Positions 9,529 through 19,035 of a DNA stretch of 64,000 nucleotides are shown here, one piece after another (within the stretch, counting starts at the first letter, position 1; every line of letters begins with the position of its first letter). The position numbers were made by a program, and so were the translations under genes. This stretch comes from Rhizobium leguminosarum bv. viciae USDA 2370 (GTDB taxonomy: Bacteria > Pseudomonadota > Alphaproteobacteria > Rhizobiales > Rhizobiaceae): NCBI RefSeq assembly GCF_002008365.1, contig NZ_MRDL01000051.1:920856-984855 (forward strand). Direction: 5' to 3'. A model generated the notes under the pieces. That model was given only the letters and a program-made list of their open reading frames with translations. It was not told where the DNA came from and searched no databases.

Positions 9529-9567
9529 AAAAAGACCGGCTACAGATGCGTAGCCGGTCTTCTTTTT
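9529..9567. terminator. Rho-independent terminator (phasin side, bidirectional)
   Basis: A perfect stem GACCGGCTAC/GTAGCCGGTC with a 6-base loop is flanked by A and T tracts on both strands, 38 bases past the phasin stop. Confidence 0.9.
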
Positions 9568-9604
9568 TCAATATGTAGCGCAGGTTGCGCCTTTTGAAAT
9601 CAGT

Positions 9605-9976
9605 TCATGCAGCAGCAGGCGTCGCCGCCGACACCGACTTGGCGGTCTTGACGACGGCAGCGGCGATCGGCGCTTCATAGGGCTTGTAGGCTGATTTGGC
9701 GAGATCGGCATACATCTCACTGAGCTTCGTCGTCTCGGAGACGAAGCCTTCAAAATACGCCTTGACGTAGCTCGTCTGCAGCTCGAAGGCAGCCTCAAAG
9801 CTCTTGACGCCGGCCAGCGTTTCGAAATGCGTCACCGCGTCCTGAAAGGATTTCTTCGAATATTCAGTGGCTTCTGCGGCGATTGCCTGAAAGCCCTTGG
9901 TCGTGTCGGAATAGGTTTTCAGGGCCGTGTCGACGGCTTCCTTGCTCTTCTTGTTGGCGTCTTCAAAGTTGAACAT
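9605..9976 (-). CDS. phasin family protein
   Basis: A 123-residue helical protein that coats polyhydroxybutyrate granules in rhizobia. MFNFEDANKKSKEAVDTALK begins an amphipathic helix, followed by the phasin block around KGFQAIAAEATEYSKKSFQDAVTHFETL and an Ala/Pro-rich tail. The start is fixed by GGAGGATGGCTC before ATG 9976. It is monocistronic, with its own terminator. Confidence 0.9.
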   Translation of the reverse strand: MFNFEDANKKSKEAVDTALKTYSDTTKGFQAIAAEATEYSKKSFQDAVTHFETLAGVKSFEAAFELQTSYVKAYFEGFVSETTKLSEMYADLAKSAYKPYEAPIAAAVVKTAKSVSAATPAAA

Positions 9977-10197
9977 GAGCCATCCTCCGTTGGGCTGTTG
10001 ATGGCGGCAGGGTAGCTGCAATGCACAAATAGTCAAGTAGTCTTGTGCGCCGCAAAACATCCATGAGTTGCATTACAATTATATAACAAAGCCCGCGCGC
10101 CGGGGCACGTACGTCTTTAACTGATTTTGCTAAAATATATCAGAATGCCGCAACCGGAAGTTTTGAAAAAATTCTCGTTCCGAATCGAAAAAACGAA

Positions 10198-10234
10198 AAA
10201 AGGACCGAACGGATCGCGCCGTTCGGTCCTTTTG
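10198..10234. terminator. Rho-independent terminator
   Basis: The stem AAAGGACCGAACGG/CCGTTCGGTCCTTT with a short loop has A-rich and T-rich flanks. It lies just past the DUF3126 stop and reads best on the minus strand. Confidence 0.88.
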
Positions 10235-10250
10235 AAGCTTTCGAGCGCGA

Positions 10251-10454
10251 TCAGAGATCGACGTCGAGGATCGCCATCGAGAAGTTGTAGGAGCGGTCGC
10301 CGTCCTCGTCATCGATATAGACGACACCCAGAAATTCTTCGCCGAGATAGACTTCCGCAGAATCATCCTTGCGTGGACGCGCCTTGACGATCATCTGCGG
10401 ATTGAACATGCGCTTGAAATAGGCGTCGAGCTTCTTGATTTCTTCTGGCTTCAC
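10251..10454 (-). CDS. DUF3126 family protein
   Basis: A 67-residue conserved alphaproteobacterial protein with no known function. It begins MKPEEIKKLDAYFKRMFNP and contains the VYLGEEFLGVVYIDDEDGDRS block, consistent with a small alpha-beta fold. It lies downstream of cysE on the same strand, a typical rhizobial arrangement, and is followed by a strong terminator. Confidence 0.9.
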   Translation of the reverse strand: MKPEEIKKLDAYFKRMFNPQMIVKARPRKDDSAEVYLGEEFLGVVYIDDEDGDRSYNFSMAILDVDL

Positions 10455-10594
10455 TCTGTCATCTCCGTAAGCGGTCTTGATTGGCCGCTTCTTGCACAGG
10501 AAATGCAGCGGTGTAAAGGCAAGGTTGCCGTTTGCTCATGGCTCTCCCCGCTCGGATCCCGCCGACTTTTCCTATCCTTGTTTCCAACGGGCGC

Positions 10595-11428
10595 TCAGAT
10601 ATCGGCGCCGATCACCTGGTCCATATTGCGCGACGGCTCAGAACAACCGGCCTCACCAACGACCTTGGCCGGCACACCCGCGACTGTCTTTTTGGGCGGC
10701 ACCGCCTTCAAGACGACGGAGCCGGCGGCGACGCGCGAGCAATAGCCGATCTCGATATTGCCGAGGATCTTGGCACCGGCGCCGATCATGACGCCGGAGC
10801 CGATCTTCGGATGGCGGTCGGCGCCCTCCTTGCCGGTACCGCCGAGTGTGACGCCGTGCAGGATCGAGACGTTGTCGCCGATGACGGCCGTCTCGCCAAC
10901 GACGAGGCCGGTGGCGTGGTCGAGGAAGATGCCCTTGCCGATACGGGCGGCCGGATTGATGTCGGTCTGGAAGACGCTGGAGGAGCGGCTTTGCAGATAG
11001 AGCGCAAAATCGCGCCGGCCGCGGTTCAGAAGCCAATGGGCCAGACGATGTGTCTGCAGCGCATGGAAGCCCTTGAAATAAAGCACCGCCTCCATGAAGC
11101 GCAGGCATGCGGGATCACGGTCATAGATCGCCTGGATATCGACGCGCAGGATGGAGCTCCAGTCAGGCCAGTCGAGGAGCATTTCCTCGAAGGTCTGGCG
11201 CAGCAGGTTCGCCTGCATGTCGGGGTGATCGAGACGTTCGCAGATGCGGTGGATGACGCATTCCTCGAGCGAATGGTAGTTGATCACCGTAGAATAGAGG
11301 AAGGCGGCGAGAACCGGGTCCCGTTCGGCGGCGAGCCGGGCTTCCTCACGCAGGCTGTCCCAGATGGGATCCATCACCTTCAGCGGATGGCCTGTGTCAA
11401 AAGCACGAATGTCAGTCTTTGCGACCAT
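10595..11428 (-). CDS. cysE: serine O-acetyltransferase
   Basis: The 277-residue enzyme makes O-acetylserine from L-serine and acetyl-CoA, the first step of cysteine synthesis. The N-terminal helical SATase domain (residues 10-140) precedes left-handed beta-helix hexapeptide repeats, including the FLDHATGLVVGETAVIGDNVSILHGVTLGG block with its catalytic His. ATG 11428 has GAGGAG at a good distance. The C-terminal tail ends in VIGADI; a C-terminal Ile is typical for docking into CysK. Confidence 0.95.
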   Translation of the reverse strand: MVAKTDIRAFDTGHPLKVMDPIWDSLREEARLAAERDPVLAAFLYSTVINYHSLEECVIHRICERLDHPDMQANLLRQTFEEMLLDWPDWSSILRVDIQAIYDRDPACLRFMEAVLYFKGFHALQTHRLAHWLLNRGRRDFALYLQSRSSSVFQTDINPAARIGKGIFLDHATGLVVGETAVIGDNVSILHGVTLGGTGKEGADRHPKIGSGVMIGAGAKILGNIEIGYCSRVAAGSVVLKAVPPKKTVAGVPAKVVGEAGCSEPSRNMDQVIGADI

Positions 11429-11556
11429 CGCCGCTCTCCTCGCTGCCAGCCGGAATGCCGTTTTCGGAATGCCAATATATAGAGGAAAACGCCAATAACA
11501 TAAATGGGTGCCGTCGCCATGGTTTTTTAGCATGGTTTTTCGGCATCACGATGTTG

Positions 11557-12342
11557 TTAGCGATGGGCGACCCTTGCATAGAAGGCCAGCACCGCCTGCT
11601 TGAAAACCCTGTCGCCGACGGCGAGCATATGATCGCGGCCCGGAATATCGAGCGCTTCGGCATTCTGCATCAGCGCCGCCAATTCCTGCGGCGAGCCGGC
11701 GATATCATCCTTCGTGCCGACGCCGATCAGCGTCGGCATGTCGAGCTTGGCCATATCAGAACGGGCGACGAGATCGCGCGAACCGCGGATGCAATCGGCA
11801 AGAGCGACCCGGTCGCTCTTCGTCTGCTCGGCGAAGGCGCGGAACATGCGGCCGCGGGCATGGGTCACCGCGTCCAGCGAGGGCGCCAGTAGCGCATCGG
11901 CGATCGGGTCCCAGTCGCCGACACCGTCGGTCATGCCGATGCCGAGGCCACCAAGAACCAGCGAACGGACGCGATGCGGATTGGCAAGTGCGGCAAATAC
12001 GGAAATGCGCGCGCCCATCGAATAGCCCATGACATTGGCTTCTGGGATGCCCAGATGATCCAGCAAGGCGATCGCATCGCTGGCCATGACCCATGGACGA
12101 TAGGCTTCGGCATGGTGCGGCTTGTCGCTTGCCCCGTGGCCGCGATTGTCCATGGCGATCACCCGGTAGCCGGCATCGCCGAGCGTCTTCAGCCAGCCCG
12201 GATGGACCCAGTTGACGTTTGCAGTCGAGGCAAAGCCGTGGATCAACAACACCGGCACACCGGCCGGATCGCCCTCATCAAAGAAAGCGAGCTGCAATCC
12301 ATCATGGGTGAAGCTTGAAAATGCGGGTGTATTCAGGTTCAT
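11557..12342 (-). CDS. alpha/beta hydrolase
   Basis: A 261-residue hydrolase. It shows the oxyanion block LLIHGFAS (residues 33-40), the nucleophile elbow GYSMGAR with Ser near residue 107, and the late His in PGRDHML. There is no signal peptide. Substrate is unknown; the sequence resembles the broad epoxide-hydrolase/haloalkane-like hydrolase group. It is probably transcribed alone. Confidence 0.88.
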   Translation of the reverse strand: MNLNTPAFSSFTHDGLQLAFFDEGDPAGVPVLLIHGFASTANVNWVHPGWLKTLGDAGYRVIAMDNRGHGASDKPHHAEAYRPWVMASDAIALLDHLGIPEANVMGYSMGARISVFAALANPHRVRSLVLGGLGIGMTDGVGDWDPIADALLAPSLDAVTHARGRMFRAFAEQTKSDRVALADCIRGSRDLVARSDMAKLDMPTLIGVGTKDDIAGSPQELAALMQNAEALDIPGRDHMLAVGDRVFKQAVLAFYARVAHR

Positions 12343-12500
12343 CGGGCCTTCCTTTTTGGCGCGAACATAGTCGAGCGGCCTTTCATCGTGAAGCCAAAAA
12401 CTGCGGCTAAAAACTGTGCCCGGCGCGGCGGTTTGGCTCTACACATTTGCGGCGAAGGCTTATAAGGTTCGCGCACATTTCAAAGCATTCGGAGAGCGAC

Positions 12501-12746
12501 ATGGCCGGCCACAACATTCCCCACTTCCAGAACGACGGCGGTCACCGCGTTATCGAAGTCGGTGTCAAGGAATTCATGTGCACCGGCGCATCGGCTCCCT
12601 TCGATCATCCGCATATCTTCATCGACATGGGCGACGACAATGAGAAGGTCTGTTCCTACTGCTCGACGCTCTATCGCTTCAATTCCACGCTCAAGCCTAG
12701 CCAGACCAATCCGGCCGGCTGCGTTTTCCACGTGAAGGCGGCGTAG
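12501..12746 (+). CDS. zinc-finger domain protein (zf-CHCC, NDUFS6-like)
   Basis: An 81-residue protein with the zf-CHCC pattern: Cys in EFMCTGA, His in PFDHPH, then CSYC. This domain is shared with the NDUFS6/13 kDa accessory subunit of respiratory complex I, whose role is assembly. ATG 12501 follows GGAGAGCGAC. An FAD monooxygenase gene starts 27 bases downstream. Confidence 0.9.
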   Translation: MAGHNIPHFQNDGGHRVIEVGVKEFMCTGASAPFDHPHIFIDMGDDNEKVCSYCSTLYRFNSTLKPSQTNPAGCVFHVKAA

Positions 12747-12773
12747 TCGGTCCAGATCCGGATCGGACGGACA

Positions 12774-13928
12774 ATGCCGGTCGAACATGCCGCCATCATC
12801 GGCGCCGGGATATCAGGGCTGACAGTTGCCCTTGCGCTTTCGCGCCGGGGCATCAGTTCGGAGATCTTCGAGCAGGCGGGCGAACTCACCGACGTCGGCG
12901 CCGGATTACAAGTTTCGCCAAACGCTTCGCGCATCCTTGCCGAACTCGGTATCCTTGAAAGACTGTCAAAGGTCTGGCTAGAGCCCGACGCAATCCGGCT
13001 GATATCGGGCGGATCGCTGCGCCAGCTCGCGGCGGTGCCGGCCGGCAAATTCGCGCGGGAACGCTGGGGCGCTCCCTATGGCGTCTTGCATCGCACCACA
13101 TTGCAGAAAGTCCTTTTGGCTGCGGTTAGCGCCGATCCGCTCTGCCGGCTTCACCTCGGCGTGCGGATAAATTCGACCCTACCGTCTTTCGAGCGCGCGG
13201 CCGATGTTGTGATCGGCGCGGACGGCGTCTGGTCAAAGCTTCGGCAATCCATTCCGGGCAGCCCCTCGCCGCGCTTTTCCGGCAATATCGCCTACCGTTT
13301 TACGATTGCCGAAACTGAGGCGCCCGGCTTCCTCGACCGGGCAAGCGTTTCGGCTTTTCTCGGCGGTTCGGCGCATCTCGTCTGCTATCCGCTAAGGGAG
13401 ACCGGCAGCTTCAACATGGTGGCGATCACCGCCGGCAATATTGCGCCGCAGGCCTGGCAAAGCGAGCCGACGGAAGAACAGCGGACGCAGCTGCGGGCGC
13501 GCCTTTCCGGCTGGAATGCCGCGATCGTCTCGCTGCTCGAAAAAAACCGGAAGCTGACGTTCTGGCCGCTGTTCGAAACCACGACAGGCTCCTGGCAGGA
13601 TGGCCGCAAGACGGTTCTGATCGGCGACGCCGCGCATGCGATGATGCCTTTTGCCGCCCAGGGAGCGGCGATGGCGATCGAAGACGCCTATGAACTCGCT
13701 GCGTTTCTTTCGAACCGCTCCGCGGCGGAAGCGCTGGCGCTGTTCGAAAGACATCGGACGCCCCGCATCGCCAAGCTTCGCCAGCGCGGCGCCTTCAACC
13801 GGTTTGCCTATCATGCGAAAGGACCGATCCGGATCGGCCGCGATCTCGTGCTCGGCCTCAAGCCGCCGCTAAGCCTGGCGGCGGATCTCGACTGGATCTA
13901 CGGCTATCGGGCTGTCGATCTGCCGTGA
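12774..13928 (+). CDS. FAD-dependent monooxygenase (salicylate hydroxylase-like)
   Basis: A 384-residue flavoprotein with the N-terminal dinucleotide fold IIGAGISGLTVALALSRRG and a Glu at the end of beta-2. It also has the DG motif (VVIGADGVWS) and the GDAAHAMMPFAAQGAAMAIEDAYEL FAD-ribityl motif. It matches class A aromatic-ring hydroxylases; the substrate is not inferable. It follows the zf-CHCC gene closely and may share its transcript. Confidence 0.9.
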   Translation: MPVEHAAIIGAGISGLTVALALSRRGISSEIFEQAGELTDVGAGLQVSPNASRILAELGILERLSKVWLEPDAIRLISGGSLRQLAAVPAGKFARERWGAPYGVLHRTTLQKVLLAAVSADPLCRLHLGVRINSTLPSFERAADVVIGADGVWSKLRQSIPGSPSPRFSGNIAYRFTIAETEAPGFLDRASVSAFLGGSAHLVCYPLRETGSFNMVAITAGNIAPQAWQSEPTEEQRTQLRARLSGWNAAIVSLLEKNRKLTFWPLFETTTGSWQDGRKTVLIGDAAHAMMPFAAQGAAMAIEDAYELAAFLSNRSAAEALALFERHRTPRIAKLRQRGAFNRFAYHAKGPIRIGRDLVLGLKPPLSLAADLDWIYGYRAVDLP

Positions 13929-13959
13929 GGCATTGCCAGCCACGACAAACCGTGTCCGG

Positions 13960-15150
13960 TCAGACCGCGCTTGCGGCGGCAAACCCCCGTTCGATATCGG
14001 CCTTGAGGTCGGCCACGTCCTCGATGCCGATCTGCAGGCGAATGACCGGACCGTCCGTCGGCGCCTTGGCGACCTTGCGGTCGTTGAGATAGGCGTGCAA
14101 AGCCAGGCTTTCATAGCCGCCCCAGGAATAGCCGAGACCGAAAATCCTGAGCGCGTCGAGGAAGGCATGCGCCTTTGCTCTGGACTTTTCGGGGCCTTCA
14201 GCGGCCAGCACGAAGGAAAAGATGCCGCTGGCGCCTTTGAAATCCCGCTTCCAGAGATGGTGCGAGGGGAAACTCGGCAGGGCCGGATGCAGCACGCGGG
14301 CGACGTCCTCCCTGCCCTCCAGCCATTCTGCGATATCAAGCGCGCTTTCATAATGCCGTTCGAGGCGCAGGCCCATGGTGCGCAATCCGCGCAGGATCTG
14401 ATAGGCGTCATCGGGTGCGCCGCAGATGCCGAGCACACCGTTCGATTCCTTCAGCCGCTCCCAGTGTTCGGCATTGGCCGAAACCGTTCCGAGCAGAATA
14501 TCGGAATGGCCGGACGGATATTTCGTCGATGCATGGATCGAGATGTCGACGCCGTGATCGAGCGGCCTGAAATAGAGCGGCGTCGCCCAGGTATTGTCCA
14601 TCATGACGACGGCGCCGTGACGGTGCGCAACCGCCGAGATCGTCGGAATATCCTGCATTTCGAAGGTATTGGAGCCGGGCGCCTCGGTGTGAACGAGTTT
14701 CGTATTCGGCCGGAACAGAGCCTCGATGCCGGCGCCGACCGCCGGGTCGTAATATTCCACCTCGACACCGAGGCGCTTCAGCATCGTATCGCAGAAATGG
14801 CGCGTCGGGCCATAGACCGAATCGACCACCAGCGCATGATCGCCGGCAGCGACGAAACCCAGAAACGGAATGGTGACGGCCGCAAGGCCCGAGGGCACGA
14901 GGATCGTGCCGGCCGAGCCTTCGAGTGCGTCGATCGCCTCGCAGAGCGCATCCGTCGTCGGTGTGCCGCGCGTTCCGTAGGTGTATTTCTGCGTGCGCGT
15001 CTCCATCGCCCGCGCATTCGGAAACAACACCGTCGAGGCATGCACGACCGGCGGATTGATGAAGCCGTGATAGTCGAAAGGGTCGTTGCCGATATGGGTC
15101 AGGCGGGTGTTGATGCCGGCATTCTGCAGCAAGCTGTCTTTGTCTTTCAT
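13960..15150 (-). CDS. metC: cystathionine beta-lyase
   Basis: A 396-residue PLP enzyme of the Cys/Met metabolism family. Motifs are YGTRGTPTTDALCEAIDALEG near the N-terminus, VMMDNTWATP, and the PLP-lysine region HASTKYPSGHSDILLG (Lys near residue 206). It is expected to cleave cystathionine to homocysteine, pyruvate and ammonia. Family members also include gamma-lyases, so the exact reaction is inferred. It is convergent with the FAD monooxygenase. Confidence 0.9.
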   Translation of the reverse strand: MKDKDSLLQNAGINTRLTHIGNDPFDYHGFINPPVVHASTVLFPNARAMETRTQKYTYGTRGTPTTDALCEAIDALEGSAGTILVPSGLAAVTIPFLGFVAAGDHALVVDSVYGPTRHFCDTMLKRLGVEVEYYDPAVGAGIEALFRPNTKLVHTEAPGSNTFEMQDIPTISAVAHRHGAVVMMDNTWATPLYFRPLDHGVDISIHASTKYPSGHSDILLGTVSANAEHWERLKESNGVLGICGAPDDAYQILRGLRTMGLRLERHYESALDIAEWLEGREDVARVLHPALPSFPSHHLWKRDFKGASGIFSFVLAAEGPEKSRAKAHAFLDALRIFGLGYSWGGYESLALHAYLNDRKVAKAPTDGPVIRLQIGIEDVADLKADIERGFAAASAV

Positions 15151-15513
15151 GTCGGGAATAGCCTTTGGCGACGGAGACGCAAACCCGGACTTTTGGACGC
15201 CCCGCCATATCAGGTCAACCCCTAGGCGCTGATCGCCGGCGACGTGGCGAAGCGGTGGAAGCCACGATTTTCGCGCTATTTTTCCGCAATCAGGCGCCTA
15301 TTTCATAGCCAAGTGCCCACGAACGCAGCGCAATCTACCAAAATGCTGAAATTTGCCGCAATTATTGACCGCGACACTTGACCATGGTGACATTTGCGAC
15401 TGTGATAGAACAACTCGCGCCGGGAGGGTGTCGAGAAAATGGGGAGGCGGCAGAGTTTTTCCGCTGGAACTTCCCACAAGAAAATACAAGACAACGGAAA
15501 AGGTTGGGAAAAA
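15151..15513. other. metC-aapJ divergent intergenic region
   Basis: About 360 bases separate metC (minus) from aapJ (plus) and must hold both promoters. GGGAGGGTGTCGAG and AAGGTTGGGAAAAA lie in the aapJ leader, the latter close to its start. No riboswitch or clear operator was recognised. Confidence 0.4.
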
Positions 15514-16539
15514 ATGAAGAACAAGCTTCTGTCCGCAACGATCGGCGCAGCAGTTTTCGCTCTTGGCGCTTCGGCTGCTTCGGCCACGACACTCACAGAT
15601 GTCAAGGCAAAGGGTTTCGTTCAGTGCGGCGTCAATACCGGCCTTACCGGCTTTGCCGCACCTGACGCTTCCGGCAATTGGGCCGGCTTCGACGTCGACT
15701 TCTGCAAGGCCGTCGCTTCGGCCGTGTTCGGCGACCCCACCAAGGTCAAGTACACGCCGACAAACGCGAAGGAACGCTTCACCGCTCTGCAGTCCGGTGA
15801 AATCGACGTTCTCTCGCGTAACACCACCTGGACGATCAACCGCGACACCGCACTCGGCTTCAACTTCCGTCCTGTCACCTATTATGACGGTCAGGGCTTC
15901 ATGGTGCGCAAGAGCTTGAACGTGAAGTCGGCTCTCGAACTCTCCGGCGCCGCAGTCTGCGTACAGTCGGGCACGACCACCGAATTGAACCTCGCTGATT
16001 ACTTCAAGACGAACAATCTGCAGTACAATCCGGTCGTCTTCGAAAATCTTCCTGAGGTCAACGCGGCTTACGACGCTGGTCGTTGCGACGTTTACACGAC
16101 CGACCAATCCGGTCTCTATTCGTTGCGTCTGACGCTGAAGAATCCCGACGAACACGTTATCCTTCCTGAGATCATCTCCAAGGAGCCGCTTGGCCCGGCC
16201 GTCCGTCAGGGTGATGATCAGTGGTTCGATATCGTTTCCTGGACGGCTTATGCGCTGATCAATGCCGAAGAGTTCGGCATCACCCAGGCAAATGTCGACG
16301 AGATGAAGAATTCGCCGAATCCGGACATCAAGCGCTTCCTCGGCAGCGAGACCGACACCAAGATTGGCACCGATCTCGGCCTGACCAATGATTGGGCCGC
16401 CAATGTCATCAAGGGCGTCGGCAATTATGGCGAAATCTTCGAGCGCAACATCGGCCAGGGCAGCCCGCTCAAGATCGCACGCGGCTTGAATGCTCTCTGG
16501 AGCAAGGGCGGCATCCAGTACGCACCGCCGGTTCGTTAA
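15514..16539 (+). CDS. aapJ: general L-amino acid ABC transporter, periplasmic binding protein AapJ
   Basis: A 341-residue family-3 solute-binding protein with signal peptide MKNKLLSATIGAAVFALGAS and cleavage near ASA-TTL. It has the conserved VQCGVNTGLTGFAAPDASGNWAGFDVDFCKAVA ligand-domain start and RYRSKEPLGPAVRQGDD-type block (ISKEPLGPAVRQGDDQW). It binds a broad range of L-amino acids and feeds AapQM. It is the first gene of aapJQMP and is followed by a hairpin. Confidence 0.97.
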   Translation: MKNKLLSATIGAAVFALGASAASATTLTDVKAKGFVQCGVNTGLTGFAAPDASGNWAGFDVDFCKAVASAVFGDPTKVKYTPTNAKERFTALQSGEIDVLSRNTTWTINRDTALGFNFRPVTYYDGQGFMVRKSLNVKSALELSGAAVCVQSGTTTELNLADYFKTNNLQYNPVVFENLPEVNAAYDAGRCDVYTTDQSGLYSLRLTLKNPDEHVILPEIISKEPLGPAVRQGDDQWFDIVSWTAYALINAEEFGITQANVDEMKNSPNPDIKRFLGSETDTKIGTDLGLTNDWAANVIKGVGNYGEIFERNIGQGSPLKIARGLNALWSKGGIQYAPPVR

Positions 16540-16559
16540 TCGAGCTTTGGCATGAAATC

Positions 16560-16588
16560 CCGGGAAGGCGGCCGAGCCGCCCTCCCAT
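16560..16588 (+). promoter_or_regulatory. intercistronic hairpin aapJ-aapQ
   Basis: GGGAAGGCGG pairs with GCCGCC and CTCCC around a CCGA loop, 20 bases after the aapJ stop. Such hairpins after binding-protein genes stabilise the upstream mRNA and reduce read-through. Here that role is inferred from position. Confidence 0.6.
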
Positions 16589-16642
16589 CTTCCAAAAAGC
16601 AAAAAGAAAGCCCGAAAACGGGCACAAGGGGATTGGCGCGGC

Positions 16643-17845
16643 ATGACGCATGGGGCTGTGGATACGACACCTTTGCATGGCACCGGCTGGAGTTTCCGGT
16701 CGGCAATGTACGACCCGAAATACCGGAGCATATTTTTCCAGGTTCTAACAATCGTTATTCTCGTGGGCATTGTGTGGTGGGTGGCCCACAACACGGCCGT
16801 GAACCTTGCCCGCAGCAATACGGCATCGGGTTTCGGCTTTCTTCGCGGTCGCGCCGGTTTCGAAATCGGCCAGTCGCTGATCAGCTTTTCGAGTGACTCG
16901 ACTTATGCGCGCGCACTTGTCGTCGGCATTCTGAATACCTTGCTGGTGGCGGTGACCGGTATCTTCACGGCGACCATCATCGGTTTCCTGATCGGGATCG
17001 GCCGGCTATCGCACAATTGGCTGATTGCCAAGCTCTGCACGGTCTATGTCGAGGTTTTCCGCAACATTCCGCCGCTGCTCGTCATCTTTTTCTGGTATCT
17101 CGGCGTTCTCTCCGTTTTGCCGCAGCCGCGCGAGTCGGTGGGTCTGCCGCTCAGCATGTTCCTCAACAACAGAGGACTGGCCTTCCCGAAGCCGATCTTC
17201 GAGACAGGTATGATAGCGGTCGGCATCGCCCTGGTGATTGCGATTGTCGCCACCATCATCATCGCGCGCTGGGCCCACAAACGCCAAGCCGCAACCGGCC
17301 AGCCGTTCCACACGGTATGGACGTCGATCGCACTGATCGTCGGCTTGCCATTGCTGGTCTTCGTCGTCTCCGGCTTTCCGCTCACCTTCGACGTTCCGGT
17401 TGCCGGAAAATTCAACCTCACGGGCGGCTCGGTCGTCGGTCCCGAATTCATGTCGCTGTTTCTCGCTCTGTCCTTCTATACCGCCTCGTTCATCGCCGAG
17501 ATCGTTCGCGGTGGCATTCGTGGCGTTCCAAAGGGACAATCCGAGGCAGCCGGCGCGCTGGGGCTGCATCCGTCGAGCGTGACGAGACTTGTCGTGGTGC
17601 CGCAGGCGCTGCGCATCATCATCCCGCCGCTGACGAGCCAGTACCTGAACCTGACCAAGAACTCCTCACTCGCCATCGCGATCGGTTTCTCGGATCTCGT
17701 TGCCGTCGGTGGCACGATCCTCAATCAGAGCGGTCAAGCGATCGAGATCGTCTGCATCTGGGGTATCGTCTATCTCAGCTTGAGCATTCTCACGTCGCTG
17801 TTCATGAATTGGTTCAATGCCAAGATGGCACTGGTGGAGAGATAA
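16643..17845 (+). CDS. aapQ: general L-amino acid ABC transporter permease AapQ
   Basis: A 400-residue inner-membrane permease of the HisMQ family. It has multiple hydrophobic segments, the cytoplasmic EAA-type loop RGGIRGVPKGQSEAAGALGLHPSSVTRLVVVPQALRIIIPP (about residues 290-330), and a long insertion between early helices that is typical of AapQ. It pairs with AapM and overlaps the operon layout of aapJQMP. Confidence 0.97.
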   Translation: MTHGAVDTTPLHGTGWSFRSAMYDPKYRSIFFQVLTIVILVGIVWWVAHNTAVNLARSNTASGFGFLRGRAGFEIGQSLISFSSDSTYARALVVGILNTLLVAVTGIFTATIIGFLIGIGRLSHNWLIAKLCTVYVEVFRNIPPLLVIFFWYLGVLSVLPQPRESVGLPLSMFLNNRGLAFPKPIFETGMIAVGIALVIAIVATIIIARWAHKRQAATGQPFHTVWTSIALIVGLPLLVFVVSGFPLTFDVPVAGKFNLTGGSVVGPEFMSLFLALSFYTASFIAEIVRGGIRGVPKGQSEAAGALGLHPSSVTRLVVVPQALRIIIPPLTSQYLNLTKNSSLAIAIGFSDLVAVGGTILNQSGQAIEIVCIWGIVYLSLSILTSLFMNWFNAKMALVER

Positions 17846-17846
17846 G

Positions 17847-19001
17847 ATGTCGGTCGCCGATAAACCCTTCGTCAGAACGTCCATCCTTGCCGCCGAACCA
17901 CCGCCCCCCGGCGAGAGGGGAGCCGTCGCCTGGATACGCCGCAATCTCCTGGCAACCCCGAAGGACGTGATCCTGACAATCCTGGCTCTTGCGCTCATCG
18001 CATGGGCCGTGCCGCATCTCGTCAACTGGCTGTTCATCCAGGCCGTATGGTCCGGGCCGGACCGCACATTCTGCGCGACGACGATCCAGGGCGGCGTCCA
18101 GCCTGACGGCTGGAGTGGTGCATGCTGGGCCTTCGTCAGCGCCAAGTACGATCAGTTTATATTCGGCCGCTATCCGCTGGATGAGCGTTGGAGACCGGCG
18201 ATCGTCGGGATCCTGTTCATTGTTCTGCTGGTTCCGATGCTCATCCCTTCGGCGCCGCGCAAGGGCCTGAACGCCATTCTTCTGTTCGCCGTCCTGCCGG
18301 TCCTCGCCTTCTGGCTTCTTCACGGTGGCTTCGGCCTCGAAGTGGTGGACACTCCGCTCTGGGGCGGGTTGATGGTGACGCTCGTCCTGTCCTTTGTCGG
18401 TATTGCCGTCTCCTTACCCTGCGGCATTCTGCTTGCGCTGGGGCGCCGCTCGAAGATGCCCGTCATTCGGATGCTCTGCGTTACCTTCATCGAGGTCATT
18501 CGAGGCGTCCCGCTGATCACCGTTCTGTTCATGGCAAGTGTCATGCTGCCGCTCTTCCTTCCCACAGGCTGGAACGTGGACAAACTGCTTCGGGCGCTGA
18601 TCGGTGTGTCGATCTTCACCTCGGCCTATATGGCGGAAGTGATCCGAGGCGGCCTTCAGGCGATCCCGAAGGGACAATTCGAAGGCGCCGATTCGCTTGG
18701 CCTCGGCTATTGGCAAAAAACCCGGCTGATCATCATGCCGCAGGCCATCAAGTTGGTCATCCCGAGCATCGTGAACACCTTCATCGGAACCTTCAAGGAC
18801 ACGTCGCTGGTCACCATCATCGGCATGTTCGATCTGCTTGGCATCGTCAAGCTGAACTTCTCCGATGCCAACTGGGCAAGCGCCGTCACGCCGATCACGG
18901 GTCTGATCTTCGCGGGCTTTATCTTCTGGCTGTTCTGCTTCGGCATGTCGCGCTATTCAGGCTTCATGGAACGCCATCTCGATACCGGCCACAAACGATA
19001 A
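17847..19001 (+). CDS. aapM: general L-amino acid ABC transporter permease AapM
   Basis: A 384-residue second permease. The EAA loop reads EVIRGGLQAIPKGQFEGADSLGLGYWQKTRLIIMPQAIKLVIP. Its ATG lies 1 base after the aapQ stop, with GGAGAGATAAG as ribosome site inside the aapQ end. It forms the translocation path with AapQ. Confidence 0.97.
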   Translation: MSVADKPFVRTSILAAEPPPPGERGAVAWIRRNLLATPKDVILTILALALIAWAVPHLVNWLFIQAVWSGPDRTFCATTIQGGVQPDGWSGACWAFVSAKYDQFIFGRYPLDERWRPAIVGILFIVLLVPMLIPSAPRKGLNAILLFAVLPVLAFWLLHGGFGLEVVDTPLWGGLMVTLVLSFVGIAVSLPCGILLALGRRSKMPVIRMLCVTFIEVIRGVPLITVLFMASVMLPLFLPTGWNVDKLLRALIGVSIFTSAYMAEVIRGGLQAIPKGQFEGADSLGLGYWQKTRLIIMPQAIKLVIPSIVNTFIGTFKDTSLVTIIGMFDLLGIVKLNFSDANWASAVTPITGLIFAGFIFWLFCFGMSRYSGFMERHLDTGHKR

Positions 19002-19035
19002 GAACGCTAAAACGATAAGAATGAGGGAAAATATC

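Noticed and set aside
13933..15225. 430-codon frame antisense to metC
   Set aside because: Antisense shadow of metC; no start signal.
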